Source of the DNA: Mastigamoeba balamuthi
Taxonomy: Eukaryota > Evosea > Mastigamoebida > Mastigamoebidae
Direction of reading: 5' to 3'
Assembly (NCBI GenBank): GCA_902651635.1
Contig: CACRSC010000472.1
Location: 381,487 to 445,486, forward strand
DNA length: 64,000 nucleotides
Shown here: in pieces, positions 1-11,400 of the stretch
Position numbering within the stretch: the stretch's first letter is position 1
Layout: each line of letters starts with the position of its first letter
Notes under the pieces: model-generated
The model's input: only the letters and a program-made list of their open reading frames with translations
Database searches by the model: none
What the model was told of the DNA's origin: nothing
Made by a program: the position numbers and the translations under genes

Positions 1-621
1 CAGTGCGCTCTTCCTTCCGACGACTGCGGAGACTGTGAGACTCGGGGACAGATCTCCCGCCCTGAGCCCCTGCGCCCCTCAGCGCACCCGTCAGGGTGAA
101 GAAGTGCCCGGCAACGACCGACGCGGCCACGGTGGCGGTCATCAGCATCGAGTGCCCCCACGCGAGCGACGCCGCCAGCAGGCAGTGCGGCACAGAGGCC
201 ACCAGCAGCGCGCGGCCCCGGGCGAGCCACCCGCCGCGGTCCCCCCACAGCGCCGCGACGGCCAGCGCGTAGGCGGCGCAGGCCAGCGAGCGGCGCGGGC
301 CCACGGCGAGCAGCGACAGCGCGAGGCCCACGAGGACGCCGAGCGCCAGGCGGCGGTCCGAGCGCGTGTTGACCAGGAGGTGGCGGTAGGCGCGCGGCTT
401 GTGGAGGAGGAGGCCCAGCAGCGGGACGGTGTAGTCGCACTCGACGTAGGGGTCGGCGACGGCGCCGCACGACGCCTGCGGTGGGCACGCTCAGGCGCGC
501 GCGGTCACGGGAGGCGCAATGCGCTACGCACGCAGTTCTCGAGGCGCACGCTGCTGCCGATGGGGCGGTAGAGCGCGCTGACCGGAGCGCCGCACTCGAC
601 GCAGACCAAACCCTCAGCCAT
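1..621 (-). CDS. ARV1: ARV1-like ER lipid-homeostasis protein (partial, 3' end beyond window)
   Basis: ARV1 proteins are ER membrane proteins that affect sterol and GPI-lipid transport. Exon 1 (621-532) encodes 30 residues from ATG 621 and holds the first half of a zinc ribbon (VCVECGAPVSALYR). A 56-nt intron (531-476, GTGCGT..CAG) splits it, and exon 2 (475 leftward) supplies the second Cys pair (CASCGAVADPYVECDY) followed by LLLHKPRAYRHLLVNT, the ARV1 signature after the zinc ribbon. Hydrophobic, Ala/Leu-rich stretches follow, as expected for its membrane segments. The frame stays open to the window edge, but a possible GTGCGC donor near position 82 means the last bases may be intron. The assignment rests on motif order CxxC-x(n)-CxxC-PYVEYD-AYRHLLFN known for the family. 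The 16-bp palindrome at 650-665 lies 29 nt upstream of the start codon. Confidence 0.82.
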
Positions 622-649
622 TCAATAAAATCTGCAAATATCCCAGGAA

Positions 650-665
650 GAGATACCGGTATCTC
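650..665. promoter_or_regulatory. 16-bp palindrome upstream of ARV1, copy 1
   Basis: Perfect palindrome GAGATACCGGTATCTC. It is preceded by ATATCCCA at 638-645 and lies 29 nt before the ARV1 start codon. The same palindrome with the same upstream octamer occurs at 2374-2389. A transcription-factor site is inferred, not shown. Confidence 0.55.
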
Positions 666-737
666 AACGTCACAGGACACCCCATCCCAATACGCCACCG
701 AAGAGACTCCATTCCACTTCGGTCTCTGCCATCACTC

Positions 738-1250
738 CTACTCCTGCGCTGTGTGGTGAGACGAGAAATTGCTCGAAGGGGCAGCACAGACCCTTAGCGC
801 CTTGGTGGCGTCCTTGAGCCCGCGCTTGAGGTCCGCCCACGAGGCCTCGCCCTGCACGCGGACAGCCTCCCACGCCTTGCCCGTGCGCCGTGCCCCCGAC
901 CTGAGGCTCTCCTCAAAATCGCGCCCGCGTTGCTTGAGCGCGTCGAGCATCTGCGCCACCTTCTCCTTGCCCGCCTGCTCGCCCGCCTGCCGCTGGAGCT
1001 CGGCCATCTCCAGCTGCCACTGCGCCAGCTGCTCGCGCATCTTGGCCTCCCACGTCGACTGGTCCATCGGCGCTGTCGATCGCGAGGAGCCACGTGGAGC
1101 CCCGCGGGGTGTGTGAGAGCGGCAGACGAGGTACGGGCGGGCAGAGGTGTTCTGACGCTGAACGACAGCCTCGCGGCGCGAGTTGAGGTACAGCGCCGCG
1201 AACCCGACGAGCGCAATGCCAACCAGAACGTAGAAAGTCTTGTTCTCCAT
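738..1250 (-). CDS. Small single-pass membrane protein with coiled coil, unknown function
   Basis: I do not recognise this family. ATG 1250 opens 170 codons. Residues about 5-22 (FYVLVGIALVGFAALYL) form one hydrophobic segment followed by basic residues, which suggests an N-terminal signal anchor. From about residue 62 the protein is charged and amphipathic (EAKMREQLAQWQLEMAELQ and on), typical of coiled coil, with later Lys/Arg-rich helices. The stretch between the two parts (about residues 39-60, RPYLVCRSHTPRG) is atypical, and its DNA starts GTACCT and ends GACAG. Splicing it out with that donor shifts the frame out of the helical region, so I kept it as coding. It sits between ICMT (90 nt upstream) and ARV1, all on the minus strand. 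Confidence 0.6.
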   Translation of the reverse strand: MENKTFYVLVGIALVGFAALYLNSRREAVVQRQNTSARPYLVCRSHTPRGAPRGSSRSTAPMDQSTWEAKMREQLAQWQLEMAELQRQAGEQAGKEKVAQMLDALKQRGRDFEESLRSGARRTGKAWEAVRVQGEASWADLKRGLKDATKALRVCAAPSSNFSSHHTAQE

Positions 1251-1339
1251 GCTCTCTACTTGTATTAAAGAGTTCGGCCACGGGCGTCGCTTCGTCCCAG
1301 CAGTGCAACGTGTCTGAGGCTGGCGTTGCGGTGCGCCGA

Positions 1340-2306
1340 TCAACGGATGAACGGGATGCCGATAAACGTCCTCCGGCGATACGCGACGTACTGCTCGCCA
1401 AACTGCGCGGGGCTGCACAGGAGCTCCTCCTCCTCCCTGTTCCGAGTGCGCACAGCGTTGAGTGGCAGCCCCCCCCCAGCCGCGCAGAGGCGTACTCGAT
1501 GCGGTTCTTGAAAAACATCCACGTGGCAGCGGCGAATCCGACCATGCAGACGGGGTTGGCGAGGAGGAGCTGGGTCGCGTTGGCCCACCAGAACCACCCG
1601 AAGTACGACGGGTGCCTCAGCACACTGCGAGCAGCAAGCCAGCCGGTGCTTCAGTCAGGGCCAGCAGCGCGATAGAGCTCACTTGTAGATCCCGGTCGTG
1701 ACGAGGACGTGGCCGGGCCTGAGGTCGTCCTCGATGATGTGGTGGAAGTTGGTGCCCGCGGTGATCATGGCGACCGTGCGGATGGCCTGGCCGCACACGG
1801 CGACGGCGAACCCCGAGTACACGAACAGGGCGTTGCCCTTGAGCCACGGGAAGAACGCCCGCTCGATCAGGTACTCGGAGAAGCACAGCGCCCACGCAGC
1901 AATGAACGCGGGACTGTGGTTGATCAGGAACGCTGCCGATACGGGGGTGGCCAACCCAGACAACAAAATATCTCGGTGAGATATTTGCCTGAGACCGAAC
2001 CAACCGGCAGGCAGGCGGTGGGAGCGCACAGTTTGTCGAGAGGTCCGTCGGGTGGAACAGGGCGACGTAGAACCACTCCCAGAGGTGGAAGAACGACAGG
2101 AGGCAGAAGAACAGGCCGAGGTCGTGCCACCCCGGCGGGCTGAGCACGAACGTGGCGACGCCGACGCCCATCATGGCGCCGAGGCCGAACGCCGTCGCCA
2201 CGTGCAGCTCGAGGCTCCACCGGTGGAACCTGCGCGACAGCTCGTCGATGGCCAGCGGGCTCTTGGCCACCGCCACCCTTTTGCGGGGCTGCTCGTCCTC
2301 CGACAT
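1340..2306 (-). CDS. ICMT: Isoprenylcysteine carboxyl methyltransferase (ICMT/Ste14)
   Basis: This ER membrane enzyme methylates the C-terminal prenylcysteine of CaaX proteins (Ras/Rho type) using S-adenosylmethionine. Exons: 2306-2030, 1932-1683, 1624-1496 and 1436-1340, giving 250 aa. Diagnostic pieces are FFHLWEWFYVALFHP, SFLINHS, the cofactor-binding block GQAIRTVAMITAGTNFHHII, and the C-terminal LRHPSYFGWFWW..NPVC..RIEEEE..FGEQYVAYRRR..GIPFI, which aligns with human ICMT throughout. Several hydrophobic segments match the multi-pass topology. Intron 1 (1933-2029) carries an AAATATCTC/GAGATATTT inverted repeat. The start codon at 2306 is the first ATG consistent with the N-terminal MSEDEQPRKR; it is divergent from the dynein gene across 181 nt. 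RhoGAP and other GTPase regulators in the window would be downstream users of prenylated GTPases, a family-level inference. Confidence 0.9.
1966..1986. repeat. Intronic inverted repeat AAATATCTC-GGT-GAGATATTT
   Basis: Nine-base perfect arms around a 3-base loop, inside ICMT intron 1. It belongs to a set of AATATCTC-core elements found in introns and promoters across this window. Confidence 0.7.
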
Positions 2307-2373
2307 GTCCCTCACAGGTCCCCCTATAGAGTAGAGTGTTCGAAAGTAAAGCGCGGGGAGATATCCCACGTCA

Positions 2374-2389
2374 GAGATACCGGTATCTC
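2374..2389. promoter_or_regulatory. 16-bp palindrome in ICMT/dynein bidirectional promoter, copy 2
   Basis: Identical to the palindrome at 650-665 (GAGATACCGGTATCTC) and again preceded by ATATCCCA (2361-2368), with a spacer of 5 instead of 4 nt. It lies 68 nt upstream of the ICMT ATG and 99 nt upstream of the dynein ATG. Confidence 0.55.
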
Positions 2390-2413
2390 GGCGTTCCATA
2401 AATAGGAGCAGAC

Positions 2414-2424
2414 TATAAAAAGGG
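2414..2424 (+). promoter_or_regulatory. TATA-box-like element of dynein gene
   Basis: TATAAAAAGGG, 74 nt upstream of the dynein ATG at 2488. It is one of the few canonical TATA boxes in the window. Confidence 0.55.
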
Positions 2425-2487
2425 CTCCGTGCACGAAAGCCAGAGGCGCGCGGGACCCGCAACGCCTGCCGCGCTACTCACCCGGGA

Positions 2488-5400
2488 ATGTCCGATTACG
2501 ACGACTACGAGTACTCGTGGCATGTGCGTATGGCGTTGTTTGGCGTCGGTTCCCCTCTGTGCCGCGTTGCTAACAACCGGTTCGGATTCGCACGGCAGGA
2601 TGCCAAGAAGGACTACGCGCAGGAGCGTCTTGCGGACTACCAGTTCCGCGAGAAGGACGAGAGGCGCCTCCAGAAGCGCATCGGGGTGCGTTGCGTGCTG
2701 GGCCAGCCAGGCTGAGATATTTGTGTCTTTTTGCCTGCGTTGACTCACACGCACTTGATGCCGTCACACGATTGATCCCCTCCGCAGGCCGCACCCAAAA
2801 GGGAGGCCGTGCCCTCCATCGGCGAGTGGACCATGAAAATGCGGTCCCGCTCCACAGGACCTGTCCGTGCCCCTCGCCCTCCTCGATCCCCTCGTGTCCC
2901 TCTCCAACCCCTTGGCTTACCACCTGCCCTTCCCTCCGAACGACAATTGATTTCGAATTTGTGTGAAAAAACGAACAGAAGCCAACGCGAGACGTCGCGG
3001 AGATCGCGGCGGCTGCGAGGAAGCGCGGGAGGGTGGAGAAGCCTATCCAGGCGTGGGAGGCCAACGCCACGGCGCTGGCGGAGAGCAAGGGGAGGATCGT
3101 GCCCCCGCCGCGCCTCGAGGCGCTGCCGTCGCCCCCGCGCACTCCCCCTGGCAGCGCAGGCACCACCAGCAGGTCGCTGTCCCCCAAGAAGGGCGGCCTG
3201 CCTCCGTACTACACGGCCCTGCCGTCCCCGATCCGCATGCACATCCAGGAGGGAAGGTGCCCGTGTTGCCCTCAGTCGATTCTCGAATTTCCAGCCACTG
3301 ATGTCACCGGGACCACCAGCTCGACGTCGTCTGCGGAGGCCGGATCGAATTCGGCGTCGCCGACGTTCTTCCCGCTCGAGTTCTTCGACGACCTGACGTT
3401 CGAGACGCGCACGCCGCAGGAGTGGCTCAAGGGCAGCCGGAGGGCGGTGAGCAAGTGGTTCGAGAGCGACGGCAAGTGGCGCTGGGCCCCGTGCTGCCTC
3501 GTGGGCCACGACGCCGACAGCGACAAGTACATCATCGAGTGGGACGAGAACCACCACCGCAAGGCCGTCTCGCGCCTCAACATCCGCTTCGAGGAGGAGG
3601 ACGAGGAGCGGTTCACCCGCAGGCTAGAGGCCGCCTTGCGCCTGCGCCTCTTCTTCGAGCGCCTGATGGCCCGCCAGATGCGCATCGACATGAAAGGTCT
3701 TTACTCTTTGTGCTTCCCTCGTGTGCTCAACCCTGCGTGTTCTCCAGATTTGGCCGGGATGCCAGACCTGCCCTCTGCGTCGCAGAGACGTGTCAAGGAC
3801 CTCGTGGGCATCACCAACACGTCGCAGGCGCCACGCATGCGCGAGCTCGTCGAGGAGGTGCGTGTCGGGTACCGCAAGACCAACAAGCAGTTCGAGTACG
3901 ACGCGAGGCACCCACCAGCAGCGGAGTTCGAGCCCTTCCTCCTGCCGCTCCTCGACGCGCTGCACCCCAAGCGCCCGCCAGCCCGGGGCACCATCGACTC
4001 CGGGGCCGCCGACGCCAAGTCGTTCCCGACGTCTATGAACGCTGTCGCTACCACACTGCCGTACGCGCACTCGAGGCTGCTCAAGGCGGCGCACGCCATG
4101 TGGTCGACCTGCCTCGAGCTGCGCCCCCAGCGTTTCCTGCGGACGGACACCGCCATCCTGACTGTCCCCGAGTACGCATACTCGCAAGAGCAGTGCTACA
4201 ATGCCGCGTTCGATGCGGTGAAGCGCGAGACGGAGCCCATCATCGTCGGCATCGTCATGCAGAGCACCAACGAGGAGGAGAAGATGCCGGCGACAGAGCG
4301 GGCTGACCCAGCTCGATACTGCAAGCTCGTCGCGCTGGCGAACCTCTTCCTCAAGGACATCCTGCGCAGCGTCATACGCGACACAGTGTCCGAGTACACG
4401 CAGCGTTTCGAGCACTACACCGAGGCGCTGGCGCTGCTCAAGAAGACTGCGGCGCAGCAGCAGCAGCAGCAGAGGGAGCAGAAGGAGGCGGCGCAGAAGG
4501 AGGCCGCCCAGCAGGCAGTGCAGCAGAACACGCAGTACCACTCGCAGGCGCAGCAGCGGGAGATCATTGAGGTCCCGCAGTGGGTCATCGTGCGCAGGCA
4601 CTTTGCGCCTCTGTTCCAGGTGTCTCTCGTCGCCGAGGACGGCAAGCTGGTGTTCAAGCCCCCGCTGAGCGAGGCCCTCGAGAGCGCAGTCGGGGCGATC
4701 AAGAAGATGCTCGAGGTCGCCAGCAGCGTGCCGTCCATCGATGTCGCCACTGTGGACTACAGGCACTACTCGGACTACCTGATTCCCATGGCGGCGGACG
4801 ACCCGTTCATCACATCGAGCATCGACCGCATAACCAAGGCGGTGAGGCAGAACATAACCGTGCTGGCTGTGTTCCAGGAGGGCATGCGCGAGTATGAGAA
4901 CATCCTCAAGACAAACCTCGAGGACTACATCGAGACGTTCAACCAGAAGAACGTGCGTGCTCAAGAGGGCCTCTCCCGTCCACTTTGGTCTCACTCTGCT
5001 ACTCTGCGAACAGAAATCGCTCTCTGGGTTCAAGTTCGAGATCGAGAAGATGCAGAAGTACCAGCAGACTGTCATGCGTAAGGTCGAGGAGCACCTGAGC
5101 ATCGGCATCTTCCAGGTCGACTGCACGAGCGTCAAGGCTGCCCTCAACGAGATGGCGCAGAAGATGCAGAAGGAGTGCCTCGAGCTGCTGCACTCTCAGA
5201 CCAAGTCAGAGCTCTCCGAGCTGAGCGAGATGTTCGAGCAGATGCAGGAGAAGCTGACGCGCAAACCCACGAGTCCCGCCGAGCTCGCCGAGGTCACGGC
5301 CTTCGTCGACCACGTCCAGCAGGACCTGCCCAACGTCATACAGAGGATCTCGAACCTCAGCAAGCGCTACCAGATGCTCGAGGACTTCCTCTACGACGTC

Positions 5401-8400
5401 GGCGAGGAGGAGTTTGACCAGAGATGGCAGATCGTAGGCTGGCCGCGCCGCATCCGCTCGTCGATCTTCTCGGTGGAGAAGACCAACTCGGTCGAGCGTC
5501 TGCACATGATCCGCGACATGCGCACGAACCAAAAGGCTCTGGAGGAGCACGTGTTCAAGCTCGACACACTTGCAAGCGAGATCGACTCGTTCAAGGACCT
5601 CGACCAGGCGTTCGCTGTTGGAGACAAAGTGCGCCAGATCCAGGGCGAGCTCATGGAGGCACTCGAGCAGGCAAAGACCTTCACCACCAACGAGAAGCTG
5701 TTCGACTTCCAGCCGTCGGACAGCCTCAACACGGTTCAGCTGCTCATCAAGAGATTCGAGCCGCAGTACAAGCTCTGGTCCACGGCGTCCAACTGGGCGA
5801 TCCAGGAGAGCGGCTGGTTGCACGCGCCGTTCACCAACCTCAACTCCCAGAACGTGGGGCAGGCTGTTACCGCTGCTGCCCGCCTGGTGACCATGCTCAT
5901 CAAGTCGTTCCGCTCGACAACGATGAAGGACAACGCACTCGCGGCTGCAACGTCGCTGAAGCAGAAGATTGAGAACTTCCGTGCACTGATGCCCCTTATC
6001 ACGAAGCTTCGGCACCCGGGAATCCGCCAGCGGCACTGGGAGGTCATCGCCCAGGAAGTCGGCTTCAAACGTGAGTTTTTCAGACCCCCCTCGTAACCTG
6101 CTCACCTCTTCTTCAGTTCCCACGGGAGACCTTGCCGACCAGTTCACTCTGGGCTACGTGCTGGACCTGCAGCTCGATAAGCACCTGGACACGATCAACA
6201 AGATCACCGACGTTGCCATCAACGAGTACACGCTGGAGAGCGCGCTCGAGAAGATGAGCTCGGAGATGCGCGGGTTCTCGTTTGCGTTCGCCCCGTACCG
6301 CGAGACTGGGACCTTCATCATCCACTCGACAGACGAGCTCAGCGATGTTCTCGAGGACCAGTGGGTCCGCCTTCAGACAATGCTCACGTCCCCTTACATC
6401 GACACCTTCCTGGTGCGATACAGCCTCGCGCTATCGTGTGTACTCACCCGCTCGGGCACAGCAACGAGCAATGTCGTGGAAGACGACTCTGGAGAACGTT
6501 CGAGCCATTCTGGGAGTCTGGCAGCAGTGCCAGAAGAACTGGATGTACCTGTATCCGATCCTCACCAATGTCGACATCAAGGCAGAGCTCCCGACAGAGG
6601 CTCGCAAGTAAGTGGATCCCCGCGCACCCGGTGCTCACCGGCCCTGCTCGGCAGGTTCCAAGCCGTCGACTCGACGTGGAGGCGCATCATGCAGGGCGTA
6701 TCGCAGAACGCCAAGGTTCTCAACGTGTGCTCGCAAGAGACGCTGCTGAAGCAGCTCGAGGACTGCACAAAGGTGCTGGAGCAGGTGCACGCCGCGCTGA
6801 ACGAGTTCCTCGAGACTAAGCGCTCTCGCTTCAACCGCTTCTACTTCCTGTCCAACGACGAGCTGCTGGACGTCCTCGCGCATAGCAAGGACCCCACTGC
6901 CGCACAGCCGCACCTCAGCAAGTGCTTCGAGAACGTTGCCGCGCTGCACTTTGTCGCAGAGGCCGGCGAGGTGCGCGGCATCAGCAGCGCCGAGGGCGAG
7001 CGTGTGCCGTTCACGGACCCCGTCGTCACCTCTGCCCGCGAGGTCGAGGGGTGGCTGTCCGACTGCGAGAACGCAATGCGCAAGACCCTGCAGCGCCTGC
7101 TCTCCCGCGCGGTCACGTCGCACGGAAAGCTCGCGCGCGACCAGTGGCTGTCCTCGTGGCCCGCGCAGATCGTCCTCGCCGCGAGCATGATCGTCTTCAC
7201 GCAGAGCGTCACGCGCGCTCTCATGTCGCCGGCGTCTGAGCTCAAGGCATTCCGCGCGCGCGTCGTCGACGACATCGCGGAGCTCACCTCGCGGGCCGTC
7301 AAGCCCGATATCTCGTCGGCGCTGCGCACGACCGTCCAGGCGCTGCTGACGCTGATGATCCACGGGCGCGACTCGATGGCGTCGCTGATCCGCGCCGCGG
7401 CGAACAACACTGTGCCCGGGGAGGACGCGTGCGGGCTGCTCGAGTGGGTGCGCCAGATGCGGTACTACTGGGAGAACGACACGTGCATCGTGCGCGTGCT
7501 CACCAGCGACTTCCACTACGCCTACGAGTACATCGGGAACACGAGCCGCCTGGTGCTCACTCCGCTCACGGACCGTGTGTACAACACCATCGCGACGGCG
7601 CTGTCGCTCTCGTACGGTGGCTCGATGTTCGGCCCCGCCGGCACCGGGAAGACCGAGACAGTCCGAGACCTGAGCAAGGCCATCGCCAAGATGTGCGTCG
7701 TCTTCAACTGCAGCGCGTCGCTCGACGTCAACGCCGTCGGCAAGATGCTCAAGGGCGCGGCGACCAGCGGCACGTGGTGCTGCTTCGACGAGTTCAACCG
7801 CATCGGCGTCGAGGTGCTCAGCGTCGTCGCCTCGCAGATCCTCGGCATCCAGCAGGCCATCGCCGCGCAGGCCAAGCGCTGGAAGTTCGGCGCCGTCGAG
7901 CTGCCCCTCGACTCGACCTGCGCACTCTACGTCACGATGAACCCGGCGTCGTCGGGCAGCGGGGGCAAGTCGTACGGTGGTCGCAGCGAGCTACCCGACA
8001 ACCTCAAGGCCCTGTTCCGCCCTGTCGCCATGACTGTCGCCGACGTCGCGTTCATCGCCGAGACGCTCCTGGCGTGCGAGGGCTACCAGGAGGCCACGGT
8101 GCTCTCCCGCCGCCTGGGCCGCATGCTGGAGCTGTGCGCCGAGCAGCTGAGCGGTCAGCCGCACTACGACTGGGGTATGCGAGCCGTGCGCGCTATCCTG
8201 GCGCTCGCGGGAGCCGCGAAGCGCTCGTTCCCCGCCTCCCCCGAGGCGTTCCTCCTCATTGGCGCCCTGCGCGGGTCGACCGAGCCGAAGCTCGTGTCCG
8301 CGGACCTTCCTATCTTCGACGCCATCATCCGCGACCTCTTCCCGGACCTCGAGAAGAAGGAGGAGGAGCTCGGCGAGGACGTAAAGCTTCTGATGTCGGT

Positions 8401-11400
8401 GCTCCGCGAGACGTCGTTCCCGGCGCTCAAGTACGAGGAGACGCCGCAGTTCCTCTCGAAGATCATCCAGCTGTACGTGATGATGCAGTCGCGCCACGGC
8501 TGCATGCTCGTCGGCGGCTCGGGCTCTGGCAAGACCGCGTGCTACCAGGCGCTCGCCCACGCGCTGACCAAGATGAACGAGCTGCACCCCAACAAGTACC
8601 GGCAGCTCAAGGTCCACGTGCTCAACCCCAAGAGCGTCAGCGTCGACCAGCTCTACGGCTTCATGGGCTCCACGTACGAGTGGACTGACGGAATCCTGCC
8701 GAAGCTCGTCAAGGCCGCGATACCGCCGTCGCAGCTGGGCAACGAGGGCGGCGAGGAGCAGGCCGCCGCGGAGAAGGAGAAGCCCACGTGGCACTGGATC
8801 GTGTTCGACGGCCCCATCGACCCCGTGTGGGCCGAGAGCATGAACAGCGTGCTCGACAACACCCGCGTACTCTGCCTGTCGAGCGGCGAGCGCATCCCGG
8901 TGCCCCACAACCTGACGATGCTCCTCGAGGTCGCCGACCTGGCCGCCGCCTCCCCCGCGACGGTCAGCCGAGTCGGGATGGTGTTCCTCGATCCGGCGGA
9001 CCTCGGCGCTGGGCCCATCGTCTCGCGGTGGATCAAGTACCTCCCCGCGGAGCTCGGCGCCGGGTCTGTCGACTTCCTCGAGCGCGCGCTGAAGAGCATG
9101 CTGCCGGACCTCATGACCTCGGTCTCGAAGGAGTGTCAGCCCCTGTTCCGTCGCACGCCGCTGGCTATCGCGCAGCACATACTCAACATCATGGACTGCT
9201 TCGTCCAGCGGCTGTGCAAGATCAGGCCCGTCTCGGCTGCCAGCGCCGAGGCCGCCGAGGTCGAGGACGACGAGCCGGCGCAGAAGGGCGCCGGGGGCAA
9301 GAAGCGCAAGGTCGCGCAGGCCGCGTTTAACGACGGCGGGGAGGACATCGAGTCGGCCAAGTCGCTGTGGGCGCTCAACGCGGCCGCGCTCGAGGAGGTC
9401 GGCGACGGGCCGCAGAGGGAGCTCGCCGTGCAGTCGTCGTTCATCTTCGCCGTGATGCACGCGATCGGCGACATGGTGACGGACCAGACGCAGCCCGTGT
9501 TCCTCGAGACGTTCCGCAGCCTCTGCGACGCGTACCGCGTCAACGAGCACGCGAAGTTGCCGAAGACCAACGAGCACCCGGCCGGCGAGTACTTCTTCGA
9601 CTTCAGCAACGGCGAGTGGAAGTGGTTCGGCGACACCACCGAGGTCCGCGAGGGCCGTGTCAGCGCCCTGCAGCCCATCGACTACGCGCCCGTCCTCACC
9701 GCCGACTCTGCCTGCCGCTCGTACATTATCGAGGCCCTCCTGTCCTCTGGCAAGCACGTCTACGTACGCGAAGGGGTTCCCGCACGGGTTCTTTCCTCCC
9801 CTCTGACTCTTTCCCCCCCGCGTACCCGCCAGATCGTCGGAGAGGCCGGCGCGGGTAAGACGATCGAGCTGACGCAGCTGCTGTTCAGGAACCTCGATGG
9901 GAATAGGTACAGCGCGATCCTGTCGCCGCTGTCGCAGTTCTCGACGTCGGACTTTCTGCGCGAGCGCATCGAGGGCTCGCTCGAGCGCAAGAAGGCCAGC
10001 CGCGCGCTGGGGGCGCCCAGCGGGAAGCTCGTCGTGGCGTTCCTCGACAACGTGCAGGCGCCGCTCAAGGAGGACGGGACGGGCGCGCAGCCCCCGCTCG
10101 AGCTCGTGCGCCAGTACCTCGACTACGGCGGCTGGTACGACGCCACGCACGACATGGAGTTCCGCACGGTCTCTGGCGTCGTCTTCGCGTGCTCCGCGAC
10201 GACGTCGCCGCCCAGCGACGAGGGAGACGCCGCGCAGTCGGCGCTGATCGACGGCGACCTGGACCAGAGGCTCATGCGCCACTTCTGCGTCGTCGCGTAC
10301 AGGCCCGTCCGCGAGGAGTCGCTCGCCTATGTCATCGACAAGATCCTGCAGGTGCACATGTTCAAGTTCGGCGAGCCCGCGCTCGCGTGCCACGAAAAGA
10401 TCGCCATGGCCACCGCCGAGGTCGTGCGCCGCGTGCAGAACCTCCTGCGCCCGACGGTCGCCAAGGCGCACTACCAGTTCACGACCTACGACGCGTTCAA
10501 GATCATCCGCGGTATCGTGATGGCGCCCGCAGGCCCCACGATGTCCAAGCCCAAGGACCTCATGCGGCTCTGGTTCGCCGAGGCCGCGCGCGTGCTCGGC
10601 GACCGCCTGACGTGCGACGAGGACCGCACGATCCTGCGCGGCATTCTCGAGTCCGCGGTCGAGAAGCACTTCGGGGCGCCGTGGATCGCGCTGGGCGGGT
10701 ACGTCGGCACCGGGTCCCCGCGGTTCCCGCTGTACCACGAGCCCGGGAAGGAGTGCGTCGACTACGACGCACTCGTCGAAACGGTGCGCTCGCAGCTGAT
10801 AGACTACAACGCGGGCCTGCGGCCCGGGCAGCCGCAGCTCGACCTCTTCGTGTTCCTCGAGGCCGCCGAGCACGTCGCCCGCATCCAGCGCGCGTTCCGC
10901 TCGCCGCGCGGCCACATCGTCATGCTGGGCGTCTCGGGCAGCGGCAGGCAGTCCCTCGCGCGGCTCGCAGCCCAGGTGGCCGAGGTGCAGCTCGTCGAGC
11001 CCTCGGTGGCGACCGCGAGGCACTACGGGGTCTCTGAGTGGAACGACGACGCCAAGCGCGCTGTCCAGACCGCGGGGCTGCAGCTGCGCCCCGTGGCGCT
11101 GCTCATCCGCGGTGACACGCTGTTCTCGCGCGCGCCGTTCAGCGCCGCCGACGTGTCCGACATCATGCACGACGCGAACATGCCGACCCTGTTCGGCAAG
11201 GAGGACCGCCAGGCCATCAACCAGGCGATGCGCGCGCTCGAGAGCCGCGAGAGCCTCGCGCACCTGCCCGCGGACACGGTGGAGCTCATGTTCGCGACGC
11301 GGTTCCTGGCCAACGTCCGCACGAACCTGCACATCGTGCTGAGCCTGAGCCCCTACGCGCGCACGTTCCGCCAGCGCGTGCGCACGTACAAGCCTATCGT

